Shown: positions 1 through 6,693 of the stretch, one piece after another
Layout of the letters: each line of letters opens with the position of its first letter
How positions within the stretch are numbered: the stretch's first letter is position 1
Origin: Promethearchaeota archaeon
Lineage (GTDB): Archaea; Asgardarchaeota; Lokiarchaeia; Sigyniarchaeales; SOKP01
Assembly (NCBI GenBank): GCA_019058135.1
Contig: JAHLWE010000434.1
Span: 1 to 23,719, forward strand
Direction: 5' to 3'
Length of the DNA: 23,719 nt
Made by a program: the position numbers and the translations under genes
The notes under the pieces: model-generated
Told to the model about the DNA's origin: nothing
Databases searched by the model: none
What the model saw: only the letters and a program-made list of their open reading frames with translations

Positions 1-1
1 A

Positions 2-1249
2 TCTAAATATATCGGTGATATAATCCACAAAATTAAAGAATTTACTGATGAATATAAAGATCTGAAAGAATTCAAAAATATTATTAAACTTACCAATGAT
101 TATAAAAAACTTGTTTTTGAAAAAAGAGACATATTAGAAAAGGAAAAACTATTTTCCAAAACTTCTAAAAATATATCTCTACCATTATTTGAAATGTTTT
201 ACGATATAGGAAACCTTAAAAATATTGAAGACGCTAAAAAAAGATTAATATTAACCCCAAAATCAAGAATTATAGAATATTTTACAGATGAAAGAGATAC
301 AATTAGAAATCTAATTAATTCCACTGAAAAGTTATTTATTACTTCAGCGGTTTCCAAACTTGATGTAATCTGGAACACATTATTTCCTGAACTTAAAATC
401 GGAGATAAATGTGGATATTTTGATTATCCTTCATTAAAACAACAATTCTTAACACCATATCAATTAACCACAGGAACATATAGAAAAGGAAGTTTATATA
501 ATCACAATAGAGGAACTTTCACAAAGTCATATAAACGACTAATTAAATTGACCAAATATATCCTACTAAAAGAACAAGATGATTATAATGATATTTTAAT
601 AGGTGGATATAAAATGTTTATGGTACCTTGTCTTGAGAATAATTTTAAAAGGGAAATGACAATTCCATATCTGTTAAATCCTACTATTAATATGATAAAT
701 GAAAGTATTATAATAGAAGACACCGAAACCTTTAAACCACCAGATAAGAAAATAAATATATATTATGAATGGTGGTTTAACGCTGAAGGTAAAAATTATT
801 ATCAACATTGTGATTTAGGAATTGTTTTTGGAGGATCAGATCGTCCAAAAGATTGGATAACCGCTATGAATAATCTTTTTTCACTTGATCTTGGATTACT
901 TGAATTTTTATCAAGGGGAGATCAAATGATACAATTTATGGAAAGATTAAGAAGTATCTTATTTCCCAATATGAAAAAAATATATATTTTAACTGACTAT
1001 GATTGTGGATATTTCGATGAATATAATTACTTTCATGAAATACCAGAAATAGAATATGGATTAATTATTAAAACAATTAAGGATTACGGTTCTTGTTCAG
1101 CTAAAGATATTTTAGAAAAATTTAAACATTTAAACACAAATATAAACTATTGGAAAAGAATTTTGAATAAATTAGTAGGATATAAATTAGTAAGGTGTAA
1201 AAAAGTTAAAAGTTCTTCGGGAGGAGTTGAACATATTTATTTTATTTAA
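2..1249 (+). CDS. Unknown protein with C-terminal winged-helix-like region, 5' partial
   Basis: The reading frame is open from the first complete codon of the window, so at least 415 residues are encoded and the true start lies upstream. The ATG at 194 is only an internal methionine. The first 60 or so residues are rich in Lys, Glu and Ile and look helical or coiled-coil. The middle has many aromatic residues (a run of Tyr/Trp near 'YYEWWFNAEGKNYYQH') and resembles no family I know. The last 65 residues (helix, 'SAKDILEKF', helix, 'KLVGYKLVRCKK', hairpin) read like a winged helix, so DNA binding is an inference. It is followed by a large palindrome that may end transcription. A replication or regulatory protein is possible, but no catalytic motif is evident. 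Confidence 0.7.
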   Translation, partial: SKYIGDIIHKIKEFTDEYKDLKEFKNIIKLTNDYKKLVFEKRDILEKEKLFSKTSKNISLPLFEMFYDIGNLKNIEDAKKRLILTPKSRIIEYFTDERDTIRNLINSTEKLFITSAVSKLDVIWNTLFPELKIGDKCGYFDYPSLKQQFLTPYQLTTGTYRKGSLYNHNRGTFTKSYKRLIKLTKYILLKEQDDYNDILIGGYKMFMVPCLENNFKREMTIPYLLNPTINMINESIIIEDTETFKPPDKKINIYYEWWFNAEGKNYYQHCDLGIVFGGSDRPKDWITAMNNLFSLDLGLLEFLSRGDQMIQFMERLRSILFPNMKKIYILTDYDCGYFDEYNYFHEIPEIEYGLIIKTIKDYGSCSAKDILEKFKHLNTNINYWKRILNKLVGYKLVRCKKVKSSSGGVEHIYFI

Positions 1250-1261
1250 GAATCTAAGAAG

Positions 1262-1313
1262 ACCAAAGATCAAAAACGTCACTATATATATAGTGACAAA
1301 ATTGATCTTTGGT
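1262..1313. terminator. Two-tier 52-base palindrome, terminator or binding site
   Basis: Outer arms ACCAAAGATCAA (1262-1273) and TTGATCTTTGGT (1302-1313) are perfect 12-base complements. They share a centre with a perfect 20-base inner palindrome, GTCACTATATATATAGTGAC (1278-1297). Only four bases per side (1274-1277, 1298-1301) fail to pair. It starts 12 bases after a stop codon and runs into TTTTT, which fits a hairpin terminator. The perfect inner palindrome could equally be a dimeric protein site. Confidence 0.6.
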
Positions 1314-1418
1314 TTTTCACAAAATTTAAACATATTAAAATTTATAATTTTACAATATATTATCTTAAAATTTCACGATCCAAAGCTAAGGATCTTTAAA
1401 AGATTTGTTTGAAATAAA

Positions 1419-2063
1419 ATGTTAATAATCGATTCCCAAGAAAATGAATATATTTTCAATGGATCTTTCTTAAGGATCTGGTCTCATAGATCCAAAATCC
1501 CACTCTTCAAACTTAAGAATGTTCTTGGTGTTTATATTGAAAAAATATTTGAAATTTATGAAAATATATCATTAAAAGAAGTGTTGTCTTTAGCCAGAAC
1601 AAGAATGTATCACCATATTAAAAAGAAACTTCAAGAACATCCACTTTCAAGAAAAGAACTTAGAGAATCAAAAGAATGGATCGAAAACTTGGGAGAAGTA
1701 TCACCAATCAGAACTCCTGCACCTGCACCACTTCATGGATATTTGGGTATGAGATCGGAGAAACCAGAAATAATTGATAAAAGAAAATGTGTAATACTTG
1801 AAGGTTTTTTAATATATGAAGATTGTGATATTATTGAAGTTGATATAAAACTTCCATTGTTGAATTTTGAGGGTTACGTATCATTTTCTAAGAAAAGAAT
1901 TGAAATATTTGGAGATCACGTATCATTTTCTAAGAAAAGAATTGAAATATTTGGAGATCCTTTAATGAGAAAAAATATAGAATGGATAACCAGATTTAAG
2001 ATTTCTGAACAATATTTAAGAGAAACAATAGATCGGGTGGTATTGAATGGAAGTATTGAATAG
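1419..2063 (+). CDS. Unknown protein with internal 14-residue duplication
   Basis: The gene encodes 214 residues from an ATG preceded by AAATAAA with no clear Shine-Dalgarno site. I recognise no family. The N-terminal 60 residues look like a compact alpha/beta segment, residues 60-90 are Lys/Glu-rich and helical, and a Pro/Ala stretch ('RTPAPAPLHGYLG') separates this from a C-terminal beta-rich half. Residues 153-180 are two identical copies of 'VSFSKKRIEIFGD', each preceded by Tyr or His, and encoded by a perfect 42-base tandem duplication. The lack of any base difference points to a recent event. It lies between two hairpin-bearing gaps and may be its own transcription unit. Confidence 0.7.
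   Translation: MLIIDSQENEYIFNGSFLRIWSHRSKIPLFKLKNVLGVYIEKIFEIYENISLKEVLSLARTRMYHHIKKKLQEHPLSRKELRESKEWIENLGEVSPIRTPAPAPLHGYLGMRSEKPEIIDKRKCVILEGFLIYEDCDIIEVDIKLPLLNFEGYVSFSKKRIEIFGDHVSFSKKRIEIFGDPLMRKNIEWITRFKISEQYLRETIDRVVLNGSIE
1876..1959 (+). repeat. Perfect 42-base tandem duplication inside a gene
   Basis: Bases 1876-1917 and 1918-1959 are identical and adjacent; both begin ACGTATCATTTTCTAAG. The 42-base unit keeps the reading frame and doubles a 14-residue beta-strand-like segment. There is no partial third copy. Confidence 0.95.
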
Positions 2064-2187
2064 AAATTTAATATGGAGATACTCCAGCCCTAAATTTAAG
2101 ATTTAAGATTTAACAAAATATCATATTATCTATGTATGTTTTTAAAAAAGTAGAAAAATTTAATATTATAATAATCAATCTATTAGT

Positions 2188-2222
2188 TTTAAATTGATCA
2201 AGTTAAACTTGATCGATTTAAA
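2188..2222. repeat. Hairpin: 15-base arms, five-base loop
   Basis: TTTAAATTGATCAAG (2188-2202) pairs with CTTGATCGATTTAAA (2208-2222) with one mismatch that would be a G-U wobble in RNA. The loop is TTAAA. It lies 125 bases after a stop codon, without a clear T-tract, so it may be a regulatory or structural site rather than a terminator. Confidence 0.6.
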
Positions 2223-2365
2223 TTAATGATAATTATTTTAAATTAAACAAATAATTGGTGAATTATTAATTTTAATTATAAAAATATATATTTATTTTTA
2301 TTAATAGAGTATATCTGAAGAGATGTGACCAAAATTCACTTACCTTCCTCTATAAAATTGATTTA

Positions 2366-2423
2366 TTAAGACTTCTTAAATAAAATTATAAATACATCAA
2401 AATAATTTTATAAATATAAAATT
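2366..2423 (+). promoter_or_regulatory. Promoter region with shared inverted repeat
   Basis: TTAAGACTTCTTAA (2366-2379, six-base arms around CT) recurs exactly at 8411-8424, in each case followed after 6-7 bases by a TATA-like box (here TTATAAATA, 2386-2394). A second TATA-like TTTATAAA (2407-2414) lies inside a 20-base inverted repeat (2404-2423). Start from the second box would be near 2436, 13 bases before the ATG at 2449. Confidence 0.5.
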
Positions 2424-2448
2424 GAAAAATAATTTAAATGGGAATAAA

Positions 2449-2652
2449 ATGAGTAGAAGTGCTTATAATCTTAAAAAAGCAAGAAAGAAATTCAAACTTC
2501 AAATATTTTTTATAATTATATTTTTTATAGCAGTAAATATTTATTTTTACTTTTATCCAACAGATTTATTTTGGATAATAATAATATGGGTTGTTTTTGG
2601 AATTGCTATTTCTATTTTTATTTTTTTTAGATGGTTGGTTTTATATGGATAG
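2449..2652 (+). CDS. Small two-pass membrane protein
   Basis: The gene encodes 67 residues from the ATG at 2449. A TTG nine codons upstream (2422) is a less likely start. After a basic N-terminus ('SRSAYNLKKARKKFKLQ') come two hydrophobic spans, about residues 18-35 ('IFFIIIFFIAVNIYFYFY') and 42-61 ('WIIIIWVVFGIAISIFIFF'), joined by a short 'PTDLF' loop. The basic N-terminus would stay in the cytoplasm with both termini inside. It is the only gene after the shared inverted-repeat promoter and converges on the long minus-strand operon. Many archaeal viruses and plasmids encode such small membrane proteins. I cannot say whether this one acts in entry, exit, immunity or membrane anchoring. Confidence 0.65.
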   Translation: MSRSAYNLKKARKKFKLQIFFIIIFFIAVNIYFYFYPTDLFWIIIIWVVFGIAISIFIFFRWLVLYG

Positions 2653-2707
2653 TATCAGAAAAATATATAAAAGAACTAAAAAATGAGTGTATTTATATTA
2701 ATACATT

Positions 2708-3031
2708 TTATTCCCAATCAAAATCATCTCCAAAATCATTTTCTTTTGTTGTTATTTCAAATTCTTCTTTTAGAATTCTATGTTTTTGTAAAGCTTCTAT
2801 TATTTTTTTTATTTGAACTTTATTGTCTTCATTAATATAAAGTTCTTCTTCCAATTCATTATAATTAGATTCAATTTCCTTTTCTATTTCATCAAATTTA
2901 TCATAGATCTCATTAATCTTTTCATTAACCTCTTTAAATTGTTCTTCTACATTACCAAAATTGTATGATCTTTGATCTCCCAACAATTTTTCTATATTTT
3001 TGATTTTGTCTTCTAACTCTTCAATGGACAT
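2708..3031 (-). CDS. Small acidic coiled-coil protein
   Basis: The gene encodes 107 residues and is the last gene of the minus-strand operon that begins at 8253. The ATG is preceded by CTGATTAAAA, the start context shared by many genes here. The protein is almost entirely heptad-like: residues 1-85 alternate Ile/Leu with Glu/Lys ('EELEDKIKNIEKLLGD', 'EIEKEIESNYNELEEEL'). The tail is acidic, ending 'DDFDWE'. There is no Cys and no membrane span. A scaffold or assembly role is possible but not shown. Confidence 0.7.
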   Translation of the reverse strand: MSIEELEDKIKNIEKLLGDQRSYNFGNVEEQFKEVNEKINEIYDKFDEIEKEIESNYNELEEELYINEDNKVQIKKIIEALQKHRILKEEFEITTKENDFGDDFDWE

Positions 3032-3049
3032 TTTTAATCAGTCCTACTC

Positions 3050-3649
3050 TTATAAATAATCTCTAATATTCATGAATTTTCTTTTTTTCTTTTTATTTTG
3101 TTTATTATCTTGGATTTTATATTTCTCCATTTGTTTTTTTAGATTTTCATCACTTATTCTTACAAGTTCCTCTATTGTTGGGGGAACATAAGAGTGATCT
3201 TTTGGAAGACCTCTATAATCATAGTTTTTATAGAAAACATCTATATCAGCATAGACCGAATCTCTAAAATCTTTAAAAAGAATCCTTTTATCAATTAATT
3301 TATCTACACCTCTGGAAGCAGTGTTTATATCTATTTTTAAATCTTTAGCAACATATTCCTTAACCATTTTTATCCATTCACATTTTTCTTTACTTCTTCC
3401 AGAGTTAATGAATTTTATAGCACTATTTTTGATTCTTTCCCTTTCTTTATATTCTTTTACTTGTTTGTATCCTTTTCTCTGATCTTGTACATCTTCCATA
3501 TATTCTAAAAGTGTTGCAGATTTCAATTCTATAATTTCTATATCATTTAATCTCAATATTATTTTTATCCATTCTTTTGTATTCCAATCTAAATTACTAA
3601 ATTCTTCATTTTCCAATATTTTCTTTACTTTCTCCCAATCATTAGACAT
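3050..3649 (-). CDS. Probable winged-helix DNA-binding protein
   Basis: The gene encodes 199 residues and starts two bases after the stop of the upstream gene, with its TGATTAAAA start signal overlapping that gene's end. Residues 75-140 show a helix, then 'MVKEYVAKDLKIDINTASRGVDKLIDKRILFKD' (split as helix, recognition-like helix, wing), which resembles the winged helices of replication or primase-associated proteins. The C-terminal 35 residues are a Lys-rich tail ('NKQNKKKKRKF') ending 'NIRDYL'. The N-terminal 70 residues are helical and acidic. DNA binding is inferred from pattern only. A replication or partition adaptor and a regulator are both open. Confidence 0.6.
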   Translation of the reverse strand: MSNDWEKVKKILENEEFSNLDWNTKEWIKIILRLNDIEIIELKSATLLEYMEDVQDQRKGYKQVKEYKERERIKNSAIKFINSGRSKEKCEWIKMVKEYVAKDLKIDINTASRGVDKLIDKRILFKDFRDSVYADIDVFYKNYDYRGLPKDHSYVPPTIEELVRISDENLKKQMEKYKIQDNKQNKKKKRKFMNIRDYL

Positions 3650-3651
3650 TT

Positions 3652-4299
3652 TTAATCATTTTCAAAAAACACATTTTCATAACTTCCATCTTTATTAAAA
3701 ATTGGTGCTGGAAGATTATTTTTATTATTATATACTCCAACATAAAAAGACCACAATATATCAATCGTTTCATTAATGGATTTAGAAATATCTCTTTTAT
3801 CTTTTTTAAGCCCTAAATCCTTACTATATTGGTCAATTATAAATAAAAACTCCTTAAAAGTCTCTCTTTTTTCCATTAATTTTGATGGGGATTTGCTTAT
3901 TTCAGTAAAATAATCAATTTTATCTGGATAAAATTCTATAACTTTCATAAGTTCGTTCTCAAATTTTATAAATTTCGATGATTCATTTTTTGGATATGTC
4001 TTTAAATCACCGAGAACCACTTCTATATAAGAGTGGAACAATAGATTTTCAGCAAGAATTAATGGAGATAATATACATCCCATAAAAAAGAATCCTATTA
4101 TATCAAAAAATGTAACTTTTTCACAATTATTACAACAAGGAATTAGTTTAAAATCTGTTTTAACATATCCACAACAATTTTCACAAACAAAATTACCACA
4201 ATTCTCACATTCTACTAAATCATCTGAAACCTTTTTACATATACTACATTTTGATTTCTTTTTTAATTTCTCAATTCTTTTCTTATATTTTTCAGTCAT
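3652..4299 (-). CDS. Eight-cysteine cross-brace zinc-finger protein with membrane segment
   Basis: The gene encodes 215 residues. After a basic coiled N-terminus, cysteines lie at 18/21, 31/34, 39/42 (plus 43) and 55-56/59, that is C-x2-C-x9-C-x2-C-x4-C-x2-C-x12/13-C-x2-C. This spacing matches the two-zinc cross-brace fold shared by FYVE, RING and related fingers; the 'CENCGNFVCENCC' core is closest in look to FYVE-type fingers. Residues 63-88 ('FFDIIGFFFMGCILSPLIL') are hydrophobic enough to enter or cross a membrane. The remainder is helical and polar. The Zn-binding residues are visible; membrane docking, lipid binding or ubiquitin-type ligase function are unproven alternatives. It sits tightly between two operon genes. 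Confidence 0.6.
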   Translation of the reverse strand: MTEKYKKRIEKLKKKSKCSICKKVSDDLVECENCGNFVCENCCGYVKTDFKLIPCCNNCEKVTFFDIIGFFFMGCILSPLILAENLLFHSYIEVVLGDLKTYPKNESSKFIKFENELMKVIEFYPDKIDYFTEISKSPSKLMEKRETFKEFLFIIDQYSKDLGLKKDKRDISKSINETIDILWSFYVGVYNNKNNLPAPIFNKDGSYENVFFEND

Positions 4300-4305
4300 T
4301 TTTAA

Positions 4306-4512
4306 TCAATCCTTTAATTTCAAATCTGATTCATTTAAAAAAGTCTTGGAACATATATTTGCCACTTCTGTAATTATTGAATCAATCTGCTTTTCTAACT
4401 CTTTTTTCTCTTTATAAAAACCCTTCTCTTCTTTTAGATAAAAGTAGTCATCTAATAAACCCATTAGTTGTTCCATAATAGGTTTGATTTTTAAATATTT
4501 TTCTTTAGACAT
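4306..4512 (-). CDS. Small helical protein
   Basis: The gene encodes 68 residues beginning 'MSKEKYLKIKPIMEQLM', a start shared with the genes at 5373 and 5684 (all begin MSKE). The start is preceded by TTGATAAAAAA. It is predicted all-helical, with Lys/Glu pairs and a two-helix hairpin look; it has one Cys and no motif. The six-base gap to the next gene supports co-transcription with the zinc-finger gene. The function is unknown. Confidence 0.6.
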   Translation of the reverse strand: MSKEKYLKIKPIMEQLMGLLDDYFYLKEEKGFYKEKKELEKQIDSIITEVANICSKTFLNESDLKLKD

Positions 4513-4588
4513 TTTTTTATCAATTCCTTTATTTTCCTAATTGTTATGTTTTTTTGTTTCAATTTTCAAATTTCTGTTTCAACATTTT

Positions 4589-5077
4589 TTATTTATCAAT
4601 TCCAAACCATTCTTTATTTAAAATATTATACACTTCTTTAAGAGCTTTAAATTTTTCGGTTGCTTCTGGATCTTTTTTGTTTAAATCTGGATGTAATATT
4701 TTCGAAAAATGGAGATATGCTTGTTTAAGATCTTTAGAATGATAAATTGCAGCCATATCATTTTTTTTTCTTAGTTTTATTTTCAAATAATTATCCAGAA
4801 GTCTAAATATTATTTGATAATAATCAGGGAGATAAGTTGGTAATATATATGTTTGTTGATCTATTTCATTATTATTATTTCTTAATTCATTTAATGTTCC
4901 AATTTTGGTACAATCAATTTTTCCTTCTTTCCAAAGTTTTCTTATTTCACTGATTCTTGAAAAGGAACATCCAGAAGGGTTTATAGCATCTGAATTTACT
5001 ATTTCTTTAAGTGAGTACTTTGCCATAAACATTAATCTTAATTTAGGCATGTTATATTCATATACTATGTTTGGCAT
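4589..5077 (-). CDS. J-domain (DnaJ-like) protein
   Basis: The gene encodes 162 residues. Residues about 108-156 form a C-terminal J domain: helix II 'LKQAYLHFSKIL', the diagnostic HPD triad at 129-131, 'LNKKDPEATEKF', then helix III 'KALKEVYNIL'. J domains stimulate the ATPase of Hsp70 (DnaK) and recruit it to a client. There is no G/F region, zinc centre or client domain of a housekeeping DnaJ. Residues 16-66 instead look like a MerR- or Xis-type HTH ('YSLKEIV' ... 'RISEIRKLWKEGKID'), so the protein may bring Hsp70 to a DNA-bound complex. M10, M16 and M18 are alternative starts. It lies mid-operon in the element. Confidence 0.8.
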   Translation of the reverse strand: MPNIVYEYNMPKLRLMFMAKYSLKEIVNSDAINPSGCSFSRISEIRKLWKEGKIDCTKIGTLNELRNNNNEIDQQTYILPTYLPDYYQIIFRLLDNYLKIKLRKKNDMAAIYHSKDLKQAYLHFSKILHPDLNKKDPEATEKFKALKEVYNILNKEWFGIDK

Positions 5078-5139
5078 CTTTCTTTTTTTATTTTAATTAT
5101 CAATAATCGAAATGATTGTGGAACTGAAAAAAATAAAAA

Positions 5140-5373
5140 TTATGATATAAATTCTATGTTCCAATCCCATTCTTCTTTATAATTTACAATTACTTTCTGG
5201 TTTGGTTTTACAGTTTTTAAAATACGTTCAATCATTCTGGCATCACCACCAAGAACAATTATATTTCCGTTTTCGTGTTTGAGAAATATTTCCCAGTAAG
5301 TTCCGTGAGTATTTAAAGGTTTTAGATATGTGGCAGTGTAAGTGGTGTATTTAGGTTTTCTTTCTTTACTCAT
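5140..5373 (-). CDS. Small unknown protein
   Basis: The gene encodes 77 residues. The start is well supported by GAGGACTGATTAAAAA just before the ATG. After 'MSKERKPKYTTY' the sequence alternates hydrophobic and polar residues ('TATYLKPLNTHGTYWEIFLK', 'NIIVLGG', 'KVIVNYKEEWDWNIEFI'), which suggests a small beta barrel of OB- or SH3-like size. No family is recognised. A nucleic-acid-binding role would suit the fold guess but is speculation. Confidence 0.6.
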   Translation of the reverse strand: MSKERKPKYTTYTATYLKPLNTHGTYWEIFLKHENGNIIVLGGDARMIERILKTVKPNQKVIVNYKEEWDWNIEFIS

Positions 5374-5390
5374 TTTTTAATCAGTCCTCT

Positions 5391-5684
5391 TTAATTATGT
5401 GTAGTTCTTATATACTTAAATTTTGAATCTGAATTTGATATTATTTCCATTTTTGAAATATGTTCTTTTCCACAAAAAGGACATCTCCAGATATGATTTC
5501 CTGCTTCTGGACTTAGAAAATCCATTACTCTATGTAATCCCGTAGCTAAATATCTTGCCATTTCTTCACAATAATTAATTCTTAACTGGTAGTATCGTTC
5601 TCTATGAAAGGATCCTCCTTTGGTTGCTCTTAAATATTGTTTACTAATTGTTCCATGATTAATTTCTTTCTTTTCTTTACTCAT
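5391..5684 (-). CDS. Small protein with CxxC zinc knuckle
   Basis: I chose the ATG at 5684 (97 residues) because GAGTTGAGAAAA precedes it and the protein then begins MSKEKKE like its neighbours. A longer frame to 5765 would overlap the upstream gene by 40 bases. Residues 66-75 'IWRCPFCGKEH' give one CxxC plus a nearby His; Cys39 or His residues could complete a zinc site. The N-terminal half has basic stretches ('KGGSFHRERYYQLR'), as in nucleic-acid-binding proteins. No family is recognised. Confidence 0.6.
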   Translation of the reverse strand: MSKEKKEINHGTISKQYLRATKGGSFHRERYYQLRINYCEEMARYLATGLHRVMDFLSPEAGNHIWRCPFCGKEHISKMEIISNSDSKFKYIRTTHN

Positions 5685-5725
5685 TTTTCTCAACTCTTTT
5701 TTTATTTTTTTATATTTTTCTAATT

Positions 5726-5974
5726 TTATTTTAATGTAATAATTCCTATTGCAATTTTGTCCCATCCAACTTGTCCTATATGAAATTTATCTCCTTTTAG
5801 TCGTACTTCTATTAAATCTATTAAATCAGAATTAATTTTTTTACACATTAATTTTTTTACATGTTGGATAGCAACATTCAATTTTTGAAATATAAATAAG
5901 TCTGGTTTTTCTTTATTTTCATTAATTCTTAGAATATAGAAAGGTTCCTCACTCTTTACTTCAAAATATTCCAT
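5726..5974 (-). CDS. Small unknown protein
   Basis: The gene encodes 82 residues, with ATG after GGTAGATAAAAAAG, a reasonable archaeal ribosome-binding site. The protein alternates beta-like ('FYILRIN', 'GDKFHIGQVGWDKIAIGIITL') and helical ('KLNVAIQHVKKLMCKKI') stretches and has no catalytic motif. It is in line with the rest of the minus-strand operon, 26 bases after the previous gene. The function is unknown. Confidence 0.55.
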   Translation of the reverse strand: MEYFEVKSEEPFYILRINENKEKPDLFIFQKLNVAIQHVKKLMCKKINSDLIDLIEVRLKGDKFHIGQVGWDKIAIGIITLK

Positions 5975-6000
5975 CTTTTTTATCTACCTCTTTTATTTTT

Positions 6001-6681
6001 TTAATATCCTTCTAATTTTTCAGATGCTTTTTTAAACACATTTTCAAATATTTCTTTAATCTCTTCTAATTTTTCAGATTCCCTAACAAATAAGTCTTCT
6101 ATATCATCTTTAAACTCTTCAAAATTATCTATTATTTCTTTTGCTTCTTTATATTCATCCGTTTCTTTAAGACATTCTGACATTATTTTTTTTAATTTTT
6201 TAACTTTTTTGTCTCCTTTCTCTTTTGTTTTTTCTAAGAAATCCACCAGTTCAAACCAGTTTTTAAATATCGGTTGCATTGGCTTTTCTATTGAACCTTT
6301 ATAATTCATCAATCCTTCTCTTTTTATTTCATATTTCTTAATATTTCTTAATCTGATCCAGCTTTCTTTTATACGAATTATTCTGTTAAATTCTTTCAGC
6401 TTTTTTTTACCAAATAATTCATCCCATTTGATATCAAACAGTTTTGGGTTTTCCTCTTTAAATTTATCTAATAATTCTTTCTTTCTATCCTCTAATATTT
6501 TATCTTCTTCATCTTTCATTGTTTCAAATTCTTCTTTAATTTCTTCAATACCAGCATCTAATAAATTAGTTATTTCTGACCTTGTATCATCCAATTCATT
6601 TTCGGTTATAATACTATCTTCTTTATCATTATAGATTTCCGTTATAAAATCTGGTTTTTTAGTAGATAACCGATTTAACAC
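6001..6681 (-). CDS. Acidic coiled-coil protein, possible partner of the Spo11-like protein
   Basis: The gene encodes 226 residues. The start is a GTG twelve bases after the stop of the upstream gene. An ATG at 6692 is out of frame and hits a stop after five codons. Residues 20-70 and 145-225 are Glu/Lys-rich heptads. A central segment ('LFDIKWDELFG', 'RIIRIKESWIRLRN', 'KNWFELVDFLEK') is more globular. No family is recognised. Because it directly follows the Spo11/TopoVI A-like gene it could be its partner, in the place a B subunit would hold, but it lacks any GHKL ATPase motif. Confidence 0.6.
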   Translation of the reverse strand: MLNRLSTKKPDFITEIYNDKEDSIITENELDDTRSEITNLLDAGIEEIKEEFETMKDEEDKILEDRKKELLDKFKEENPKLFDIKWDELFGKKKLKEFNRIIRIKESWIRLRNIKKYEIKREGLMNYKGSIEKPMQPIFKNWFELVDFLEKTKEKGDKKVKKLKKIMSECLKETDEYKEAKEIIDNFEEFKDDIEDLFVRESEKLEEIKEIFENVFKKASEKLEGY

Positions 6682-6693
6682 TGTTTTAACATT

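Larger units (their letters stand above)
2064..2448. other. Non-coding gap with repeats, hairpin and promoter
   Basis: No gene is seen on either strand. The stretch holds a short 7-base tandem repeat (ATTTAAG units near 2094-2110), the long hairpin at 2188-2222, and a promoter region at 2366-2423. The more G+C-containing segment at about 2306-2352 (GAAGAGATGTGACC, then CTTACCTTCCTCTA) stands out from the AT background, but I cannot assign it. Confidence 0.6.

Noticed and set aside
1227..1412. Small plus-strand ORF of 61 codons overlapping the end of the first gene
   Set aside because: It runs straight through the 1262-1313 palindrome, overlaps the upstream gene and has low-complexity Ile/Leu/Lys composition.
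2653..2700. Possible fourth copy of the 3' element at the end of the long operon (TATCAGAAAAATA at about 2654)
   Set aside because: The GCGTT block at the expected distance is absent, so only a short AT-rich word is shared.
2688..2705. TGTATT-TATATT-AATACA hairpin downstream of the long operon as a terminator
   Set aside because: The six-base AT stem is within chance expectation in this composition and has no clear T-tract on the minus strand.
2631..2816. Plus-strand ORF overlapping the membrane-protein gene and the 2708-3031 gene
   Set aside because: It is antisense to a well-supported coiled-coil gene, with Ser/Phe-rich composition typical of a shadow frame.
6428..6634. Plus-strand Ser/Leu-rich ORF of 68 codons
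   Set aside because: It is the reverse-strand image of the Glu/Lys-rich coiled coil at 6001-6681.
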